From CAYYAQ01 sp964469555 (GTDB lineage: Bacteria > Planctomycetota > UBA1135 > UBA2386), in assembly GCA_964469555.1 (NCBI GenBank), contig CAYYAQ010000014.1, positions 1 to 54,544 of the forward strand: a stretch of 54,544 nt of DNA. The letters run 5' to 3'. The notes under the pieces were generated by a model. The model was not told the origin of the DNA and ran no database searches. It saw only the letters and a list, made by a program, of their open reading frames with translations. The position numbers and the translations under genes were made by a program. Below, piece by piece: positions 35,617 to 43,226 of the stretch. The first letter of the stretch is position 1. Each line of letters starts with the position of its first letter.

Positions 35617-36656
35617 GTCTTGCCCTCGAGGCGCATCTTGCCGGCTTGCTTGATCGCGGCCTCGCTCTTGAGTTCCAGTAGGTCCTCGTAGGAGTAGATC
35701 TCCGCGCGGATGAACTTCGCTTCGAAGTCCGTGTGGATCACGCCTGCGCCGACGGGCGCCGTGTCGCCTTTCCGGATGGTCCACGCGCGCACTTCTTTCT
35801 CGCCGGCGGTGAAGTACGTCTGTAGTCCGAGCAGGTCGAAGATCGCGTGGATCAGTCGGACCAGTCCGGACTCCTTGAAGTCCATCTCGGCCATGAACAT
35901 CTCACGCTCATCGGGTTCCATCCGCGCGAACTCTGCCTCGAGGTCGCCGCAGAGGTGCATCACGCTCGCGTTCGTCCGCGCCGCGTACTCCCGCAGGGAC
36001 TTGACCTTCTCCGACTCCCCGGCCACATCGTCTTCGCCGACGTTCGCGAGGAACAGCACCGGCTTGATGCTCATCAGGAAGAGCGGCTTCAGCAGTTCGT
36101 GTTCTGGCTCGGTGAACTCGGCGAGGCGGAGTGGCTTGTCTTCCTTCAAAAATGCCTGCGCCTTCTCGAGCACGGTCTTTTGGGCGACAGCTTCCTTGTC
36201 GCCAGTACGCGCCTTCTTTCCCGAACGTTCGAGGTTGCGTTCGACCGTCCCGAGGTCGGTTTGCATCAGCTCCATCTCGATGATCTCGGTATCCTCCGCC
36301 GGATCCGACGAGCCCATGACGTTCTCGTTCTCGAAGCAGCGCACGACGTGCAGCAGGATTTCGCTCTCCTTGATGGAGCCGAGAAACGTGTTGCCCATGC
36401 CTTCGCCCTGACTCGCGCCCGCGGCCAGCCCCGGCACGTCGACGACCAGCATCTGTCCTGGGATGAGCTTTTCGGGTGGTATCAGCTCGGCGATCTTCGC
36501 GAGACGGTAGTCGGGAACGTCGACGGCCGCCCTCTTCGGCTCGACCGTGCTGAACTGGTGCGGTTGCCGGTCTTCGGGGTCGGTGCCGGTGATGGCGCCG
36601 TAGATGGTCGTCTTGCCACAGTTGGGCAGGCCGACGATGCCGCATGCGAGACCCAT
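35568..36656 (-). CDS. ychF: Redox-responsive ATPase YchF (OLA1 family)
   Basis: 362-residue Obg-like P-loop protein of standard length. G1 is GIVGLPNCGKTT, G3 is VDVPGLAAGASQGEGMGN, the ATP-preferring G4 variant is in LFLANVGEDD, and the C-terminal TGS-like domain has YFTAGEKEVRAWTIRKGDTAP, the histidine-containing TDFEAKFIRAEIYSYEDL and the ending GDICHFLLGN. It binds ribosomes and hydrolyses ATP and is implicated in translation and oxidative-stress responses. It is complete at both ends, although the gene fragment facing it at 35401 breaks off within 15 bases of its stop. Confidence 0.96.
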   Translation of the reverse strand: MGLACGIVGLPNCGKTTIYGAITGTDPEDRQPHQFSTVEPKRAAVDVPDYRLAKIAELIPPEKLIPGQMLVVDVPGLAAGASQGEGMGNTFLGSIKESEILLHVVRCFENENVMGSSDPAEDTEIIEMELMQTDLGTVERNLERSGKKARTGDKEAVAQKTVLEKAQAFLKEDKPLRLAEFTEPEHELLKPLFLMSIKPVLFLANVGEDDVAGESEKVKSLREYAARTNASVMHLCGDLEAEFARMEPDEREMFMAEMDFKESGLVRLIHAIFDLLGLQTYFTAGEKEVRAWTIRKGDTAPVGAGVIHTDFEAKFIRAEIYSYEDLLELKSEAAIKQAGKMRLEGKTYILRDGDICHFLLGN

Positions 36657-36742
36657 TCGTGTTGCCTGATGTCCTGGGTTTGGTGATGGTCGGTAATTGG
36701 GGGGCGGGAGGTTAGCGGCGACCCGACGGCGAGTGCAATGGG

Positions 36743-36765
36743 TGTCTGACTCGTTCTATCAGACA
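36743..36765. repeat. Perfect 7-bp inverted repeat across the stop codon of the GT87 gene
   Basis: TGTCTGA (36743-36749) and TCAGACA (36759-36765) are separated by 9 bases, and the second arm contains the minus-strand stop codon of the mannosyltransferase gene. It could be a weak transcription terminator between that gene and ychF, but no T-run follows on the minus strand. Confidence 0.35.
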
Positions 36766-38009
36766 TCGTCTTTCACCCGCTGAGGCGCGCGGTGCAAGTG
36801 CCACAGGCAGATTCCCAGGATGGCGATCGTGCCGAATGTCGTGAAGTAGGTCGACTGCTGGATCTGCTTGAATCCCTTCCCCACGAGCGCTTCGCCCATG
36901 CCGCACACGAAGACGTAGAGGCCGGCGAACACCCACACCCACGTGCTCCCCCGGAACGCGAGCGTTCCGATCAAGAAGAGGGCCGGCAGCAACGCGACAT
37001 GGTGCGCCTTCCAGGAAATAGGCGACATCAGCAGGGACAGGGTGAGGATCGCGGCGATGCACCACGGTCGCGCTGCGGGCACGGCGCGCCTGCGCCAGAT
37101 GCACTCGAACGTCGCCGTCAGGAGCGTGAAACCGAGGCAGCGCGCGATCCAGGTCGTGGCCGTGGGGGTCAGACCGAGCCCTTGCGTGAACCCCGAAACC
37201 TGCCCGGCGAACTCCGCCGGCACTTCGCCGAAGAAACGAGTGACGGCGCAACGCAGGCTCTGGTTCATCCAGGTGAACTCCGGGAAGCCGTTCGCCGGAG
37301 TCGCGAACAGGTCTGCCATGCCAGCGTACTTCACGGTGCCGTCGAACCACGTGAAGAAGGGCGACGTCCCCTGGCGCAGCAGGAGCAGCGAGACGAGCAT
37401 GAATGCGACCGAGCTGACGACGGCGGTCTTCACCGCACGGTGGTAGCCGAAGATCAGGAGCAGCGGGATCATCAACACAGCCACGGGCTTCGTCGCGAGC
37501 GAGAAACCGAGCACGAGCCCGGCGGCGAGACCCCTGTGGTGCCGCGCGAGATGGATGGAAGTCAGGACCAGAGCGAGGTTGATGAGGTTCCCACCACCGC
37601 CGTGGGTGTCGCGCAGGATGTACCGCGCGCTGAGCAGCACGACGAAGGCGAACAGCAGATTCAACTTCGGCAGTGCGTCGGGCACGAACTCCCGGGCGAC
37701 GTCGCGCAGCCGCCGCGCGATGACGAACAGGCTGATCACCTGGAGTAGTCCCCAAGCGAATCGAGCGAGTCGCTCGGGCAGGATCGAGAAAGGCGCGGTG
37801 AGCAGACCGAACGACGGCGGGTACGGCGCGTGCAACGGCTTTGGGCCGTCCAGATAGGGCGCGTAGAGGTCGAGTCCCAGGAGTACTCGCCGCCCGAACT
37901 CCAGGTGATCCTTGATCACGCCGCTGTCGCGCACGCCCGTGCGCCAGATCAATCCGAGACCGAGAAGCAGCCATGCGAACATCCAGAATCGTTCGTGGCG
38001 ACTCACCAT
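36759..38009 (-). CDS. Polytopic mannosyltransferase, GT87/DUF2029-like
   Basis: 416-residue membrane protein from ATG 38009, preceded by AGAGGA. About ten hydrophobic segments alternate with short loops; the first loop carries the acidic VIKDHLEFGRRVLLG and DLYAPYLDG typical of GT87 polyprenyl-phosphate-mannose-dependent alpha-mannosyltransferases, and Y-PPSFGLL-type and KP (LATKPVAVLMIPLL) motifs follow. Such enzymes add mannose to lipids or glycans on the outer face of the membrane. The start overlaps the stop of the truncated ABC ATPase by 7 bases. Family assignment rests on topology and motifs. Confidence 0.8.
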   Translation of the reverse strand: MVSRHERFWMFAWLLLGLGLIWRTGVRDSGVIKDHLEFGRRVLLGLDLYAPYLDGPKPLHAPYPPSFGLLTAPFSILPERLARFAWGLLQVISLFVIARRLRDVAREFVPDALPKLNLLFAFVVLLSARYILRDTHGGGGNLINLALVLTSIHLARHHRGLAAGLVLGFSLATKPVAVLMIPLLLIFGYHRAVKTAVVSSVAFMLVSLLLLRQGTSPFFTWFDGTVKYAGMADLFATPANGFPEFTWMNQSLRCAVTRFFGEVPAEFAGQVSGFTQGLGLTPTATTWIARCLGFTLLTATFECIWRRRAVPAARPWCIAAILTLSLLMSPISWKAHHVALLPALFLIGTLAFRGSTWVWVFAGLYVFVCGMGEALVGKGFKQIQQSTYFTTFGTIAILGICLWHLHRAPQRVKDDV

Positions 38010-38476
38010 GTCCTCTTGGGTGTCGCGGCGTCTTTCGGGTGGGACCACACTGCCGCACAGTCTCGCATGCCGTGGGAGTAGCCCTTGCACAGATCGTGGG
38101 CGCGGTTTTGCAGGCCCAACGCTTCGAGCAACCCGTTCCCGTGCGCGAGACGGTCGGTCTCCGCGACACCGTAGAGGCTGGAGACGAACGCGATGTACTG
38201 GTGGCTCGTGAGGTACTCGTACAGCGGCGGCGTGTCCGGGATCAAGCCGGTCACCCGCCGCCCGTGGTCCGCGCCGGTCTGGTAGTCGTGTCCGTCGATC
38301 AGAAGTGTCCCGCTCGTCGGGCGCCGCAGACCGCACAGCATCCGGATCGTGGTGGTCTTGCCAGCGCCGTTCGGACCGAGGAATCCGAACAGTTCGCCTG
38401 CGGGCACCTCGAGGGACAGGTCGCGGAGCGCGATGGTGTTGTCGAAGGTACGGCGCAGGTTGGTGACTTTGATCAT
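38003..38476 (-). pseudogene. ABC transporter ATPase truncated at the signature motif
   Basis: 157 residues with the N-terminal half of a gliding/Nod-type (CcmA) ABC ATPase: Walker A FLGPNGAGKTTTIRML, Q-loop region GLIPDTPPLYEYLT and the start of the signature helix (GYSHGMR). Immediately after MR, where homologues continue with the rest of the signature, Walker B and H-loop, the sequence turns into unrelated codons and stops inside the GT87 start. About half of the ATPase, and any permease gene after it, is missing, so it cannot hydrolyse ATP. The start region is intact, with the usual MIKVTNLRRTF. Confidence 0.85.
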
Positions 38477-38494
38477 TCTGTGCGGGGGCCGCTA

Positions 38495-39517
38495 CTACTT
38501 CTTCGCGGCTTCAAGGTCCCTCTTCAGTCGACGCACTTCTTTCCGCCGCTCCGTCAACTCCGTGCGTATCTTGACGAGGACTTCCCACGACGCGGGAGGG
38601 GGTGCGACTCGGGTGATGCGGTAGCCCTTTTTTCGCAAGAGCGTCGTCATGGCCGAGCGACCGACGAAGTGCATCGCCCCGATCGCGAAGAAGTACTTCT
38701 TGGTGGGGTTCGAGGTGAGCATTTCCGCGATGCGATTCACCATCCTCTCATTCCGGTCGTCGAGCAGTGGCTTCATGAACTTGTCGTTGAGCTCGTCGTT
38801 GTCGCCCATCGCTTCGTCGGCGTGGTTCTGCATCTTCAGCTCATTCCCCGTGAGGTAGATCTCGAGCGTGTTCTTCAAATAACTCTCGCCCTTCGCCTCG
38901 AGCCTCGCCATGTACTTGAGCGCCTCGCGCAGCCGGACGATCTGCTCGTCATCGGTGCCGGTACCGATCGCCTTCATCTGCTCATCGATGTCCTCGAGAC
39001 CTCCGACTTCCTTGCCGTCACGCTTCGCGTCCATGTAGAGCATGGAGTCGAGCGACTTGAGCATGCCGAGCTTGTTGGCCTCCAGCTGCGCGAGCAGTAT
39101 CGATATCGCCCAGATCTTGAAGTGGTCGAACCTCTTCAGCGACGCCCCGAGCGTCTTCAGCTTCTTGTCGAGCATCCCGGCCACATCCTCGGGCAGGATC
39201 TTCGAGAGCTTCTGGCCCTTCGGCAGCAGCATCAGCTTCGTCAGCTTCAGCTGGTGCTTCGCCATCTGGTCCAGAGCCAGCTCGCCGTAGAGGGCGTCGG
39301 CGTGATTCCGTGCTTTCTCGACGACCGGTGGTATCGCGAGGAGTCGGTCATCGCCGAGGTGCATCGTTCCGAACAGGAAACTCTGTACCTCCACGCCCTT
39401 GCCCTCGATCCGCCAGAGGAACGGGTGTTTCGTCGGCGCGGGCTTCCCGGTGGTCTGGGCCGTGGCGGTGCCCAACGTCAGTGCGAACGACAAGAAGAGG
39501 AGGACGGTTTGTTTCAT
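38495..39517 (-). CDS. Secreted TraB/GumN-family protein
   Basis: 340 residues from ATG 39517 with a signal peptide (VLLFLSFALTLGTATAQ). The TraB/GumN domain is marked by WRIEGKG, SFLFGTMHLGD near residue 48, the paired acidic helices, and YFFAIGAMHFVGRSAMTTLLRKKGY near residue 285; the two G-x-M-H motifs are the putative metal-binding site shared with TIKI metalloproteases. The C-terminus is a basic coiled coil. It may cleave or bind secreted peptides; function in bacteria is not established. It is followed by the truncated ABC gene on the same strand, 18 bases away. Confidence 0.9.
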   Translation of the reverse strand: MKQTVLLFLSFALTLGTATAQTTGKPAPTKHPFLWRIEGKGVEVQSFLFGTMHLGDDRLLAIPPVVEKARNHADALYGELALDQMAKHQLKLTKLMLLPKGQKLSKILPEDVAGMLDKKLKTLGASLKRFDHFKIWAISILLAQLEANKLGMLKSLDSMLYMDAKRDGKEVGGLEDIDEQMKAIGTGTDDEQIVRLREALKYMARLEAKGESYLKNTLEIYLTGNELKMQNHADEAMGDNDELNDKFMKPLLDDRNERMVNRIAEMLTSNPTKKYFFAIGAMHFVGRSAMTTLLRKKGYRITRVAPPPASWEVLVKIRTELTERRKEVRRLKRDLEAAKK

Positions 39518-39631
39518 GTGTCTGGCCCTGGGCGATCTGGGGAAGTCGCGCAGCGTATCCCGGCGTTTGTGTGTCTGCGACCGGGACTTTCCTTCTGGGT
39601 GGCAAAGCACGTGTGTTCACGTCGCCCAGCC

Positions 39632-40272
39632 ATGCCTGTCGTAGTTGTTCGAATAAAGATTCGCGCTCCGGTCGAGATCGTCTTCGACCTGTGTCGCAGC
39701 GTGGATGTCCACGTTGACTCCACTGTCGGAACGAACGAGAAGGCCGTGGGGGAGGAGTGACGACCGGACTGATGGAACTCGGAGATGAAGTGACGTGGCG
39801 GGCGACGCACTTCGGGGTGAGACAGACGTTGACGAGCCGAATCACGAAGTTCGACCGGCCCCACATGTTCCGTGACTCGATGGTCGCGGGCGCGTTTCGC
39901 CGGTTCGATCACGACCACTTGTTCACTCTGGTTGGCGACGTGACTGTTGTCGAGGATCGATTCGACTTCGACACGCGGCTCGGGATTCTCGGTTGGTTGG
40001 CCAGCCGACTGTTCCTGATGCGGCACGTGTCGGCGTTCCTTCGCGTACGCCTCGAGAGCATCAAGACCATCGCGGAATCGGGCGAGGCGGGGCGCTACCT
40101 GGACGCTCCGTCGCCGGGCGCGACCGGCGCGATTTGGCCGTTTTGCAAATGTCCGTCGCAGAGCGGTTGTCTCCACGATACGGTTACCCCGTCTGGGACT
40201 GTGCGTGCGGTGCCATCGGATCGGGATCCGGGGGGTTCCCGGACCCGGACGAGGTCGCCGATGGATTGTTGA
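39632..40272 (+). pseudogene. SRPBCC (polyketide-cyclase/START-like) protein with a frameshift
   Basis: The ATG at 39632 starts a cyclase-like domain (VVVRIKIRAPVEIVFDLCRS, STVGTNEKAV) that stops at 39760. The remainder continues in the +1 frame as GVTTGLMELGDEVTWRATHFG, ITKFDRPHMFRDSM and FRRFDHDHLF through LRVRLESIKTIAES, where the family normally ends (about 40107). The break lies at a run of five Gs (39748-39752), so a lost base or a sequencing error is likely. After about 40107 the second frame runs on without similarity to 40272, over the start of the next small gene. If the base is restored the protein would be about 160 residues and bind a small hydrophobic ligand. Confidence 0.75.
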
Positions 40273-40475
40273 CCCTTCTCGGACTCGGTGGCGTTGTCAG
40301 CGAGTCGATTGTCCCGACGGGCGACACCGGCACGATGGCCATGCAACACTACGACATTCCGAAGTCACTCGATCAACTCGCGGAAGTCCTGCGCGGTCAC
40401 GGTTTCGTGATGAAGGCGAGCACCTGGAATGAGTCGGGTCACGATGTCCACTGCATATGGGTTCTGAGAGGATAA
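40149..40475 (+). CDS. Small conserved-looking protein of unknown function
   Basis: 108 residues from ATG 40149 (MSVAERLSPRYGYPVWD). It has a Cys pair in WDCACGAIGSGSGGF, an acidic helix and a C-terminal part (HYDIPKSLDQLAEVLRGHGF, then a His-x-x-His-like GHDVHCIWVLRG). No signal peptide. I do not recognise the family. It overlaps the run-on frame of the SRPBCC remnant, and its TAA overlaps the next ATG by one base (TAATG), which supports it being translated with the downstream lipoprotein. It may be the true downstream neighbour of the SRPBCC gene. Confidence 0.55.
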   Translation: MSVAERLSPRYGYPVWDCACGAIGSGSGGFPDPDEVADGLLTLLGLGGVVSESIVPTGDTGTMAMQHYDIPKSLDQLAEVLRGHGFVMKASTWNESGHDVHCIWVLRG

Positions 40476-41230
40476 TGATAAACATGCGCTACCGACTCCT
40501 GGCACTGCTGCTCCCTTGTTTGGTCTCGCTCGGCTGCGCTGCGAGCGGCGGCGGTGGTGCGTCCTGGGATGGTGAGGTGCAGGTGCACGGCGCACTCCGC
40601 GCGATGTTCCACCAGGGAGAGACCGGCAAGAAGGTCGGGATGGATGCGTTGCTTCCGAATCCGGATCTGTACGCGTTGGGTGCTCTCGTCGATCTCTCGG
40701 GAGAAATCACGGTGATCGGTGGCAAGGCGTATCTGTCCTATCCGGACGGCGACAACGCGCGAAACGAGGCCCCGTCGCACACGGATGCTGGCGCGACGCT
40801 GCTCGTCAGCGCGAAAGTTCCTTCGTGGAGCAGTCACGTGACCGGGAAGCCGATTCGCTTTGCGGAACTCGACAGGGAGATCGGCAAGCTCGCGGCTGCT
40901 GCAGGCATGAACCTCGACCGACGGTTCCCCTTCCTCATGACGGGTTTCTTCGACGATCTCCAGTGGCACGTCATCGATGGGACCCGACTGAAGAGTGGGG
41001 GGACTTCCCACCGCGACCACCTGGCAGCTGCCGTGAAGCTGCGGAGCCCACGCACGCGCGCCACCCTGATCGGTTTCTATTCGAAACGCGACGAAGGCGT
41101 GTTCACGCACATGGGCTCCGCGACGCACGTCCACTGCTTGATCGACGAGCCCCTCTCCACAGGACATGTGGACCACGTCACCATCCCCGCGGGGACAACG
41201 GTTCAGTTTCCTGCTCGCCCGACGAGATGA
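40475..41230 (+). CDS. Lipoprotein with an alpha-acetolactate-decarboxylase-like domain
   Basis: 251 residues with signal peptide and lipobox (CLVSLGC), so it is exported. The mature part aligns with acetolactate decarboxylase: VHGALRAMFHQGE at the start, LYALGALVDLSGEITVIGGKAYL holding the active-site Glu position, and the zinc-ligand triad H-x-H-x10-H in ATHVHCLIDEPLSTGHVDH (His218, 220, 231). The known enzyme converts acetolactate to acetoin in the cytosol (butanediol pathway) and has no lipobox. The active-site Arg equivalent is not obvious. ATG 40475 is chosen from the TAATG coupling; ATG 40484 is also possible. An extracytoplasmic enzyme with another substrate, or a binding protein, are alternatives. 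Confidence 0.7.
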   Translation: MINMRYRLLALLLPCLVSLGCAASGGGGASWDGEVQVHGALRAMFHQGETGKKVGMDALLPNPDLYALGALVDLSGEITVIGGKAYLSYPDGDNARNEAPSHTDAGATLLVSAKVPSWSSHVTGKPIRFAELDREIGKLAAAAGMNLDRRFPFLMTGFFDDLQWHVIDGTRLKSGGTSHRDHLAAAVKLRSPRTRATLIGFYSKRDEGVFTHMGSATHVHCLIDEPLSTGHVDHVTIPAGTTVQFPARPTR

Positions 41231-41307
41231 AAGCGGCTTCCACACAATGGGCCTCAGATAGCCACTAGAATCGCCGGTCGCCGTGATCAGTGATCCGGCC
41301 CAGTTCC

Positions 41308-42090
41308 ATGTCGAAGCCCTTCCTCGGAGTCGTCCATCTTCCGCCCCTGCCTTCCGTCGCCAGCTGGCGCGAGAGCTTCGGCGCCGTGCTCGAACGCGCG
41401 CTCCGCGATGCCGAGGCCCTGGCCAAGGGCGGTGTCGACGGCGTCATCGTCGAGAACTTCGGTGACGCGCCGTTCCACAAGGGCACGCGCGACGACCCCG
41501 TCCCGCCGGACGTCGTCGCGGGCCTCGCAGTGGTGGCGGATCGAATCCGCCGGGAGTTCGGTCTGCAGGTCGGCATCAACTGCCTGCGCAACGACGGCAT
41601 CGCGGCACTCGGAGCAGCGGTGGTCGTCGGCGCGACGTGGGTTCGCATCAACGTCCTGTCCGGGGCCTACGTCACGGACCAGGGCATCGTCGAGGGCGAG
41701 GCCGCGCGCGTGCGCGACTACAAGAACCAGCTCCAGTCCGACGTCACGATCCTCGCCGACTTCCTCGTCAAGCACGCGGCGCCCCTCGCCTCGGTGGACC
41801 CCGTCGCGGGCGCGCGAGATCTCGCCGAGCGATCTGGCGCCTCGGTCCTCGTCCTGTCCGGTAGTCGCACCGGCGAGGCCGTGGATCCCGAGCTCCTCGC
41901 CGACGTCCGGGCCGCGGTCCAGGGCTTTCCCGTGTGGATCGGTTCCGGGCTCGACCTCGAGAACGCCCCGAACCTGTGGCCACGTTGCGACGGGGCAATC
42001 GTCGGTACCTCCCTCAAGACCGGGGGTTCCGTGCTCGAGCCCGTCGATCCGGAGCGCGTGCGGGCGATGCGGGACGCGCTCCACGGGTAG
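41308..42090 (+). CDS. BtpA/SgcQ-family TIM-barrel protein
   Basis: 260 residues of the BtpA family, a TIM-barrel group related to phosphoribosyl-type barrels. Motifs are GVVHLPPLP at the start, DGVIVENFGDAPF, GINCLRNDG, WVRINVLSGAYVTDQGI, LADFLVKHA and the C-terminal GSGLDLENAP and DGAIVGTSLK (phosphate-binding loop style). BtpA stabilises photosystem I in cyanobacteria, but most relatives in heterotrophs have no defined substrate. ATG 41308 (MSKPFLGVVHL) is preferred to GTG 41290. It lies 39 bases upstream of a GT4 gene on the same strand. Confidence 0.88.
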   Translation: MSKPFLGVVHLPPLPSVASWRESFGAVLERALRDAEALAKGGVDGVIVENFGDAPFHKGTRDDPVPPDVVAGLAVVADRIRREFGLQVGINCLRNDGIAALGAAVVVGATWVRINVLSGAYVTDQGIVEGEAARVRDYKNQLQSDVTILADFLVKHAAPLASVDPVAGARDLAERSGASVLVLSGSRTGEAVDPELLADVRAAVQGFPVWIGSGLDLENAPNLWPRCDGAIVGTSLKTGGSVLEPVDPERVRAMRDALHG

Positions 42091-42129
42091 GTCTTGGGTT
42101 TGCTGCCCGCAGTGGTCGAAAACGACCAT

Positions 42130-43143
42130 GTGAAGGTCCTACTGCTAACACCGTCCCCCGTCGAGAAGCACCCCGGCTTCACCAACACCGTGATGCGCTA
42201 CCGCGACGGCCTGCAACGCCGCGGTCATCTCGCCGAGTTGTTCGGAGTCACCACCGACGGGGATCTCCGCGAATCCCTCACCGGCAAGATCGGTCGCTTC
42301 AAGCCCGACATCGTGCACGCGCATGACGCGTTCCACATGGGGATGCAATTGCTCGGCCTTCGCGTGCCGTGGGTCGTGTCGATGAGCGGCGAGGATTTCC
42401 ATCGCGACATGCGCGATCGTCCCGAGGGTCCACTCGTCTGCGAAGTCTTTTGCCGCGCGAACCGAACACTGGTCGCCACAAAGGGCGCCGTGGCGATGAT
42501 GGAACAGACCATTCCAGACACGGTCGGCAAGGTCGACGTCGTGCCGCGCGCGGCGGTCAAGCTACCGACCCAGGGTACCGATCTCCGTCGCGCCCTCGGG
42601 ATTCCGAAGAACCGGTTCCTGATCCTGCTCGCGGGCGGCATCCGTCCGGTGAAAGGTCAGATGCGCGCCGTATCGCTCGTGCCCACGATGAGGAAGTGTG
42701 GTCTGCAGGCCGAGATGATCATCGTCGGCACTGAGCAGGATAATGGGTACTGCGAACAGTTGGCCGCCGCCGTCGAAGGAGTCGAAGGCGTGCGGATTCT
42801 CCCCGCCCTGTCCGCCGAGCGCATGGGTGCGGCCTATCTCGACGCCGACGTCGTGCTCAACACGTCTCTCAGCGAGGCGGCGAGCCCGACGATTCTGGAG
42901 GCCGGGATCCTCGGTCGACCGGTTGTCGCCAGCCGCGTGCCCGGCAATGTCGAGCTGATCCGCCACAAGGAAACGGGTCTGCTCTACGACGACGAACAGA
43001 GCATGGCGAAGACGGTCATCGCTCTCGCCCAGAACCGTTCCGCGGCGGGCGCCCTCGGTGTGCGGCTGCGGGAGGACTTCGAGCGCAGGTTCAAGCCCGA
43101 GAACGAGATCGACCAGCTGCTGGCAGCCTACGCGGCTGCCTGA
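42130..43143 (+). CDS. Glycosyltransferase family 4
   Basis: 337-residue GT-B enzyme. The N-terminal domain has VLLLTPSPVEKHPGFT, DIVHAHDAFHMGMQ and WVVSMSGEDFHRDM; the C-terminal domain has ILLAGGIRPVKGQ, the acidic donor motif SEAASPTILEAGILGRPVVAS and NVELIRHKETGLLY. GTG 42130 (VKVLLLTPSPVE) is the best start; the frame continues up to a TTG at 42094. The chain is slightly short for GT4 but continuous. It transfers sugars to an unknown acceptor and is separate from the glycan genes at 8346-10345. Confidence 0.9.
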   Translation: MKVLLLTPSPVEKHPGFTNTVMRYRDGLQRRGHLAELFGVTTDGDLRESLTGKIGRFKPDIVHAHDAFHMGMQLLGLRVPWVVSMSGEDFHRDMRDRPEGPLVCEVFCRANRTLVATKGAVAMMEQTIPDTVGKVDVVPRAAVKLPTQGTDLRRALGIPKNRFLILLAGGIRPVKGQMRAVSLVPTMRKCGLQAEMIIVGTEQDNGYCEQLAAAVEGVEGVRILPALSAERMGAAYLDADVVLNTSLSEAASPTILEAGILGRPVVASRVPGNVELIRHKETGLLYDDEQSMAKTVIALAQNRSAAGALGVRLREDFERRFKPENEIDQLLAAYAAA

Positions 43144-43167
43144 GGAGTCTCTGCCGTGTAGCCAGGA

Positions 43168-43185
43168 GCGGCGTCCGTGCGCCGC
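43168..43185 (+). terminator. GC-rich hairpin after the GT4 gene
   Basis: GCGGCG (43168-43173) and CGCCGC (43180-43185) form a perfect 6-bp stem with a 6-base loop, 25 bases after the GT4 stop and before the next start. Only a short CTTT follows, so it would be a weak terminator at best. Confidence 0.3.
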
Positions 43186-43226
43186 GGCTTTCCACATGGG
43201 CGGACGGCGGATAGGGTTCCCGTCGC

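Noticed and set aside
36712..38169. 485-codon minus-strand open frame
   Set aside because: Alternative frame of the GT87 gene, Arg/Pro-rich, without hydrophobic segments.
37973..39760. 595-codon plus-strand open frame
   Set aside because: Antisense to the ABC fragment and TraB gene. Only its last codons (from 39632) are real, as the start of the SRPBCC gene.
41284..41296. Short palindrome GATCAGTGATC near the BtpA start as an operator
   Set aside because: It is short, lies at the alternative GTG start, and has no supporting copies nearby.
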